From positions 47,876 to 105,577 of the forward strand of contig FR892005.1 in the NCBI GenBank assembly GCA_000434235.1: 57,702 bases of DNA, given 5' to 3'. The stretch comes from Alistipes sp. CAG:268. GTDB lineage: Bacteria; Bacteroidota; Bacteroidia; Bacteroidales; Rikenellaceae. Positions within the stretch are counted from its first letter, which is position 1. Each line of letters begins with the position of its first letter. The position numbers were made by a program, and so were the translations under genes. Below the pieces are notes generated by a model. That model was not told the DNA's origin. It was given only the letters and a program-made list of their open reading frames with translations, and did no database searches. Positions 55,001 to 57,702 of this stretch are shown here, piece after piece.

Positions 55001-56929
55001 GGGATGGTTTTCGAGCACCTTGTCGCCCTCGGCATTGGCCGGAACCACGACCGGAATGATGATATATCCGTATTTCTTGCCCTCGCTGCGGCGCATGACG
55101 CGACCGACCGACTGCACGACATCGACCTGCGAGTTCTTCGGCGAAATGAAGACCACGGCGTCGAGCGACGGGACATCGACACCCTCCGAAAGGCAGCGGG
55201 CGTTGGTCAGCATACGGCATTCGCGTTCGTTTTCGGGCTGCTCCTTGAGCCACATCAGCTCCTCGTCGCGTTTGGTAGCCGACATCGAGCCGTCGACGTG
55301 GTGGGCAACGACATCGACCATCGTGGCGCGGTCCTCCTCGCGGATATCCTCCATGTAGAGGTCCTTGTAGTCGGTGAAGGCATTGGCGATTGCCTTGGAT
55401 GCCTTGATGCTCGAACAGAAGGCCACGGCGCGGCGCATCGGCAGCGGGTCGGAGCCCTTGACGAACTCCTCGTCGGCACCGAGCACCTTTTTCGAGAGGG
55501 CATTGATGCAGCCGATGAGTTTCGAGGGGTCATCCGCGTCGATGGTTCCGTCCTCGCGGGTCAGGGCGTTTTGCAGCGTGGGGGTAATGTCCTTTTCGCC
55601 CACGGCGAGGATGAGGACCTTATAGTCGGAGAGCAGTTCCTGTTTGACGGCCTCGCCGAAGCCGATGCGGTAGATTTCGTCGCCGTACATCGAGCGGTCG
55701 TCCATCGAGCAGAGGACGGCGGAGTTCTCCTCGGCGCGTTTCTTCGTCTCGTCGGTATAGAGGCGCGGCGTGGCGGTCATGTAGATACGGCGCACGGCGC
55801 GCAGGAAGTCGTTGTTGTGGACCCGGACAAAGGCGCTCTCGGTCTCGTCCTTGAGCGTAACGCCCGTGGTGCGGTGCGCCTCGTCGCAGATGATGAGGTC
55901 GAACGTGCCGAAGGCGTCGCCGGTCTCCTTGAGCAGCTGCTGCTGGGCCCGCGAAATGACGTCGATGGACTGATAGGTCGAGAAGACGACGGTCAGCCCC
56001 TCGGCATTGTGTCGGCGGGCGTGTTGCAGTTGTTTGATGATGGAGGGGACGTCGGTCGAGGCCGGAAGTGCCAGGTCGACGACGCTTGTCGTGTCGTTGT
56101 CGTTCTTTTCGGTCTGTTTCGAGACCTGCGGGTCGGAGCAGATGCAGACGGCCATCATCGGCTCCATGGCCTGTTGCAGCCACGACCGCAGGGTTTGTCC
56201 CAGCAGGGCAATCGAGGGTACGAGGAACAGCACCAGACCGCGGCCCCCGGTTTCGTTCTCGGCAATTCGCAGCGAGGTGAAGGTTTTGCCCGTGCCGCAG
56301 GCCATGATGAGCTTGCCGCGCGTATGGGCGGGCTGGCCGGTGGCTTCGTCAATCTTGAAATAGGCGTGGGTCTGGTCGATGGCCTGCTGCTGGTGCTCCC
56401 GTATGGTGAAGGGTTTGGACCGGGAGGCCATGCCGAAGATGCCCTGTTCGAGGCTATTCCAGTCGACATCGTCGTTTTCGAGGTCGATAAGGTTCAGTCG
56501 CGTTACCGGAGGATTCTGATTGCGGATGGTCTGCTCGGCTGTGGGGTTCCATTTGTTCGTTGTCGAGATCCACAGCCGCTGCACGAATCCCGTCATGCCG
56601 GATTCGGTCTCGAAGCGTTTGCCCGAGGTAGAGAGGAATGTATCCACGTCGGGCTTGTTGATGAAGGCATTTGCCGCGTAGCATTTGCACTGGATGGCCC
56701 AATACTCGCCCTCGACGGTGCGGGCCACAAGGTCGATGCCGGTGTCCTTGCCGCCGAACTGGTCGTGGAAGGGAAACTCCGTCCAGAGCCACACCTCCTC
56801 GAAGAGGTTGGCATACAAGGTCGTGGTTTTCAGGTAAGCCTGCATGAGGCGTTCGAAACGGTATCCTTTGTCGCGTTCGGAAAAGGCGTCCTGGCGGAAT
56901 TTATTCAGAATTTGGGCGAATGTGCTCAT
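52010..56929 (-). CDS. Single-chain Type ISP restriction-modification enzyme (LlaGI/LlaBIII-like)
   Basis: 1639 residues carrying cutting and methylating activities. Domains in order: Mrr-like nuclease (about 1-120: Glu26, Asp66 in GIDLVAR, Gln80-x-Lys82 in WAIQCKCY); SF2 translocase (Walker A MACGTGKTFTS near 212, DEAH near 347, and RVMRRSEGKKYGYI); coupler; adenine methyltransferase (DPFTGTGTF near 929, NPPYS near 1035); target recognition region to the end, closing with the family block YVVNGKSAIEWVMERY. Slightly longer than LlaGI/LlaBIII. Sequence between 52.74 and 53.79 kb is AT-richer than its flanks. Complete and apparently functional. Confidence 0.93.
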   Translation of the reverse strand: MSTFAQILNKFRQDAFSERDKGYRFERLMQAYLKTTTLYANLFEEVWLWTEFPFHDQFGGKDTGIDLVARTVEGEYWAIQCKCYAANAFINKPDVDTFLSTSGKRFETESGMTGFVQRLWISTTNKWNPTAEQTIRNQNPPVTRLNLIDLENDDVDWNSLEQGIFGMASRSKPFTIREHQQQAIDQTHAYFKIDEATGQPAHTRGKLIMACGTGKTFTSLRIAENETGGRGLVLFLVPSIALLGQTLRSWLQQAMEPMMAVCICSDPQVSKQTEKNDNDTTSVVDLALPASTDVPSIIKQLQHARRHNAEGLTVVFSTYQSIDVISRAQQQLLKETGDAFGTFDLIICDEAHRTTGVTLKDETESAFVRVHNNDFLRAVRRIYMTATPRLYTDETKKRAEENSAVLCSMDDRSMYGDEIYRIGFGEAVKQELLSDYKVLILAVGEKDITPTLQNALTREDGTIDADDPSKLIGCINALSKKVLGADEEFVKGSDPLPMRRAVAFCSSIKASKAIANAFTDYKDLYMEDIREEDRATMVDVVAHHVDGSMSATKRDEELMWLKEQPENERECRMLTNARCLSEGVDVPSLDAVVFISPKNSQVDVVQSVGRVMRRSEGKKYGYIIIPVVVPANAEGDKVLENHPNFKVVWTVLNALRAHDDRFNAEVNKIELSKKKPKNILFGGVGASRKDEDQHSDGDSKPRAESAAEQLATQLSMSFNDLQNVFYAKLVTKVGTKRYWELWARDIAQIAEQHIERIKALIADNGKHRRAFDQLIRGLHRNINPGLSEQDAIEMLSQHIISRPVFEALFENYQFAASNPISRSMQKMLDLLDDETKTEEEHQKLQKFYDYVRDTVGNIHEAEGRQRIIVELYDKFFKVASPRTVEKLGIVYTPVEVVDFIIRSVGYILQREFGRSLSDENVHILDPFTGTGTFITRLLQSGLISREALERKYGREIHANEIVLMAYYIASVNIENVFHDLMGPDTEYRPFGGICLTDTFQLGEEAADENLYSEQFPTNSRRVIEQKKRRITVIVGNPPYSVGQKSANDNAQNQKYPALDSQIERTYAAETDANNKNSLYDSYIRAFRWASDRLDKKDGGVIGFITNGNWLDSNAQNGMRKCLEREFSTIYVFNLRGAIRARSKDLAKKEGQNIFDIMTGVAITILVKKPKASDEAARIYYHDIGDYLSREEKLRIIRNMGDISNPLMQWVTITPNEHGDWLNKRSEQFKLYTTLGDKIDKKNKKTFFVPYYSNGLKTQRDPWCYNSSLPVVEKSAKEQIDFYNEQREKLAKKEISDVDYSTHKISWTRAVLSDIQRNKPYNTQDCQFREGLYRPFFKQHLLFYRPLNEMMYQIPTLFPTSNQRNLVICVECIGARRDFTALITDCIPDLHVLEAAQCFPLYWYDDSTADIADLFSAPQSEMDRYVRRDGVTDWILSTARKQYGSRVTKEDIFYYVYGILHAPDYRTTFAADLKKSLPRLPLVKSPDDFWAFSRAGRSLAELHLGYEHVEPYAGCRTIYSPLTNRGDEISYLIDDKMRFGKLDSKTADKRIIHYNAGITIENIPLEAYDYVVNGKSAIEWVMERYAVKTDPASRIENNPNDWCREHDDPKYIYNLLLRIITVSLETMKIVRSLPKLKLEE

Positions 56930-56953
56930 CGTGCAAGATTATATATACTCTAA

Positions 56954-56961
56954 CAAAAGTA
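56954..56961 (-). promoter_or_regulatory. -7 element of the Type ISP-tcmP-DUF5131 operon
   Basis: TACTTTTG on the minus strand, 25 bp before the Type ISP start codon. The three genes follow with 9-bp and overlapping junctions, so this promoter may serve all. Confidence 0.55.
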
Positions 56962-56981
56962 ATCATTTCACCTCAATAAAA

Positions 56982-57018
56982 ACAGAATCGAGGGGATTTA
57001 TTCGCCCCTCGATTCTGT
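56982..57018 (-). terminator. Terminator after the relaxase-like gene
   Basis: ACAGAATCGAGGGG (56982-56995) pairs with CCCCTCGATTCTGT (57005-57018); on the minus strand it is followed by TTTTTATT. Confidence 0.88.
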
Positions 57019-57045
57019 GAATCGGATTGTTTGATGGCTGTGAAG

Positions 57046-57702
57046 TTACCGCTTGATGGTATGTCGCCGGACTACCGGACGTTCGGGGCGGACGGGGTAG
57101 CCCAGGCGTGTCATGAGCTCCACGTACCGTTGGCGGAACCAGGCGTGTGCGGGTTGGCGGTCGATGAGCAGCTGGAAGCCTCCGGGACCGTTCGGGTCTC
57201 GTTGCAGGCGGATCTCGGTATTCGAGACGTCGAAGCGGCGCGAATACTCCCGGGCATGGAGTTCACCGGAGACGTAGATGGGCTTCATGGCGATAATCTC
57301 GCGGGCGCCCGATTCCGAGATCCCCATGTCGCGGCAGTATTCGCCCCAGCTGAGGAGCGTCTGCGTGTCAGGCAGCCAGTGTTCGATGCGGTCGAGCTTC
57401 GCCTGCAGCTGCTGTTCGGCCTGCTCATGCCGGGCCTTCTCTTCGCGGTTGGCACGGTTCAGTGTCCCGATCTGTTCGTGCAGGGCGGCGTTCTCCGCGT
57501 TGAGGCGGTCGATCTCCTGCTGCTGTCGCTTGACGCGGGAGGTGCCGATCATCGCCCCGATCCCCTCGACGATGTTCGATCCGACCTCTGCCGCGGCGTT
57601 TTTCAATCGGGCACCCTTCAGCTCGCCCTTCACACCCTTCAGCTCGCCCTTCACACTCTTCAGCTCGCCCTTCACACTCTTCAGCTCGGCCTCCTCGCGG
57701 CT
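57046..57702 (-). CDS. Probable MobV/Pre-type relaxase, C-terminal part (5' end beyond window)
   Basis: The frame stays open to the right edge, so the visible 218 residues are the C-terminal part; a GTG at 57675 is unlikely to be the start. It begins with ELKSVKG heptad repeats, continues as a coiled coil with VEGIGAMIGTSRVKRQQQEIDRLNAENAAL, and ends in a compact domain (about the last 100 residues, ELHAREYSRRFDV...RQPAHAWFRQRYVEL). This layout resembles the C-terminal region of Bacteroidota MobV-type plasmid/element mobilisation proteins; the N-terminal catalytic part is not visible. Confidence 0.55.
   Translation of the reverse strand, partial: SREEAELKSVKGELKSVKGELKGVKGELKGARLKNAAAEVGSNIVEGIGAMIGTSRVKRQQQEIDRLNAENAALHEQIGTLNRANREEKARHEQAEQQLQAKLDRIEHWLPDTQTLLSWGEYCRDMGISESGAREIIAMKPIYVSGELHAREYSRRFDVSNTEIRLQRDPNGPGGFQLLIDRQPAHAWFRQRYVELMTRLGYPVRPERPVVRRHTIKR
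57616..57678 (-). repeat. 21-bp tandem repeat coding for a heptad
   Basis: Three full units (57616-57636, 57637-57657, 57658-57678) plus a partial fourth to about 57691. Each encodes seven residues (ELKSVKG or ELKGVKG), so copy number changes keep both frame and coiled-coil register. Confidence 0.85.

Noticed and set aside
54848..56953. 701-codon open frame antisense to the Type ISP gene
   Set aside because: Shadow frame; the opposite strand encodes a complete multi-domain enzyme.

Overview
The window is GC-rich DNA from a Bacteroidota chromosome, most likely Alistipes or another Rikenellaceae member. This rests on Bacteroidota-type promoters (TAnnTTTG at -7, TTTG at -33), little visible Shine-Dalgarno signal, and families typical of the phylum: S46 peptidase, DUF4136 lipoprotein, an ExbB-X-ExbD-ExbD operon, type II IlvE and TIGR04076. 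The genus is an inference; no 16S gene is present.

Layout. Bases 1-13.3 kb: the end of an ABC-2 permease gene, pgk, an M13 peptidase lipoprotein, a patatin/beta-barrel fusion on the minus strand, then a plus-strand run pheS - TPR - envC-like - ybeY - mnmG. 13.3-14.0 kb: two perfect parS-like palindromes just after mnmG and a third, imperfect one inside ilvE. 14.0-21.35 kb: ilvE, metG, an acyltransferase, a DPP7-type S46 peptidase and nadA. 21.35-21.75 kb: an intergenic segment with an AT-rich stretch and about seven DnaA-box-like 9-mers, the best candidate for the chromosomal origin; plus-strand base composition becomes more G-rich to its right. 21.7-30.7 kb: mrp, sppA, queD, polA, an aldo/keto reductase and two envelope proteins. 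30.9-34.6 kb: a tight five-gene minus operon (HAD - permease - ABC ATPase - rdgB - folE). 34.7-36.2 kb: nitroreductase and a beta-propeller lipoprotein. 36.3-39.7 kb: lipA-lipB-recJ operon. 39.85-39.97 kb: a candidate ~80-nt small RNA with a near-ideal promoter and its own terminator. 40-45.9 kb: an AraC regulator, a membrane protein with a long low-complexity insert, rnhB, and the exbB/exbD operon. 46.3-49.6 kb: dprA-tatD-TIGR04076-ansA.

From the tRNA-Cys gene (49.85 kb) to the right edge the content looks acquired: an AT-rich TcmP/DUF5131 pair (a Rossmann methyltransferase-like protein plus a three-cysteine protein), a 1639-residue single-chain Type ISP restriction-modification enzyme with an AT-rich mosaic over its specificity region, and the C-terminal part of a probable MobV relaxase. 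This is a tRNA-linked defence and mobility island. The TcmP/DUF5131 pair is the part whose function is least understood, and together with the origin/parS region and the small RNA it is what most deserves follow-up.
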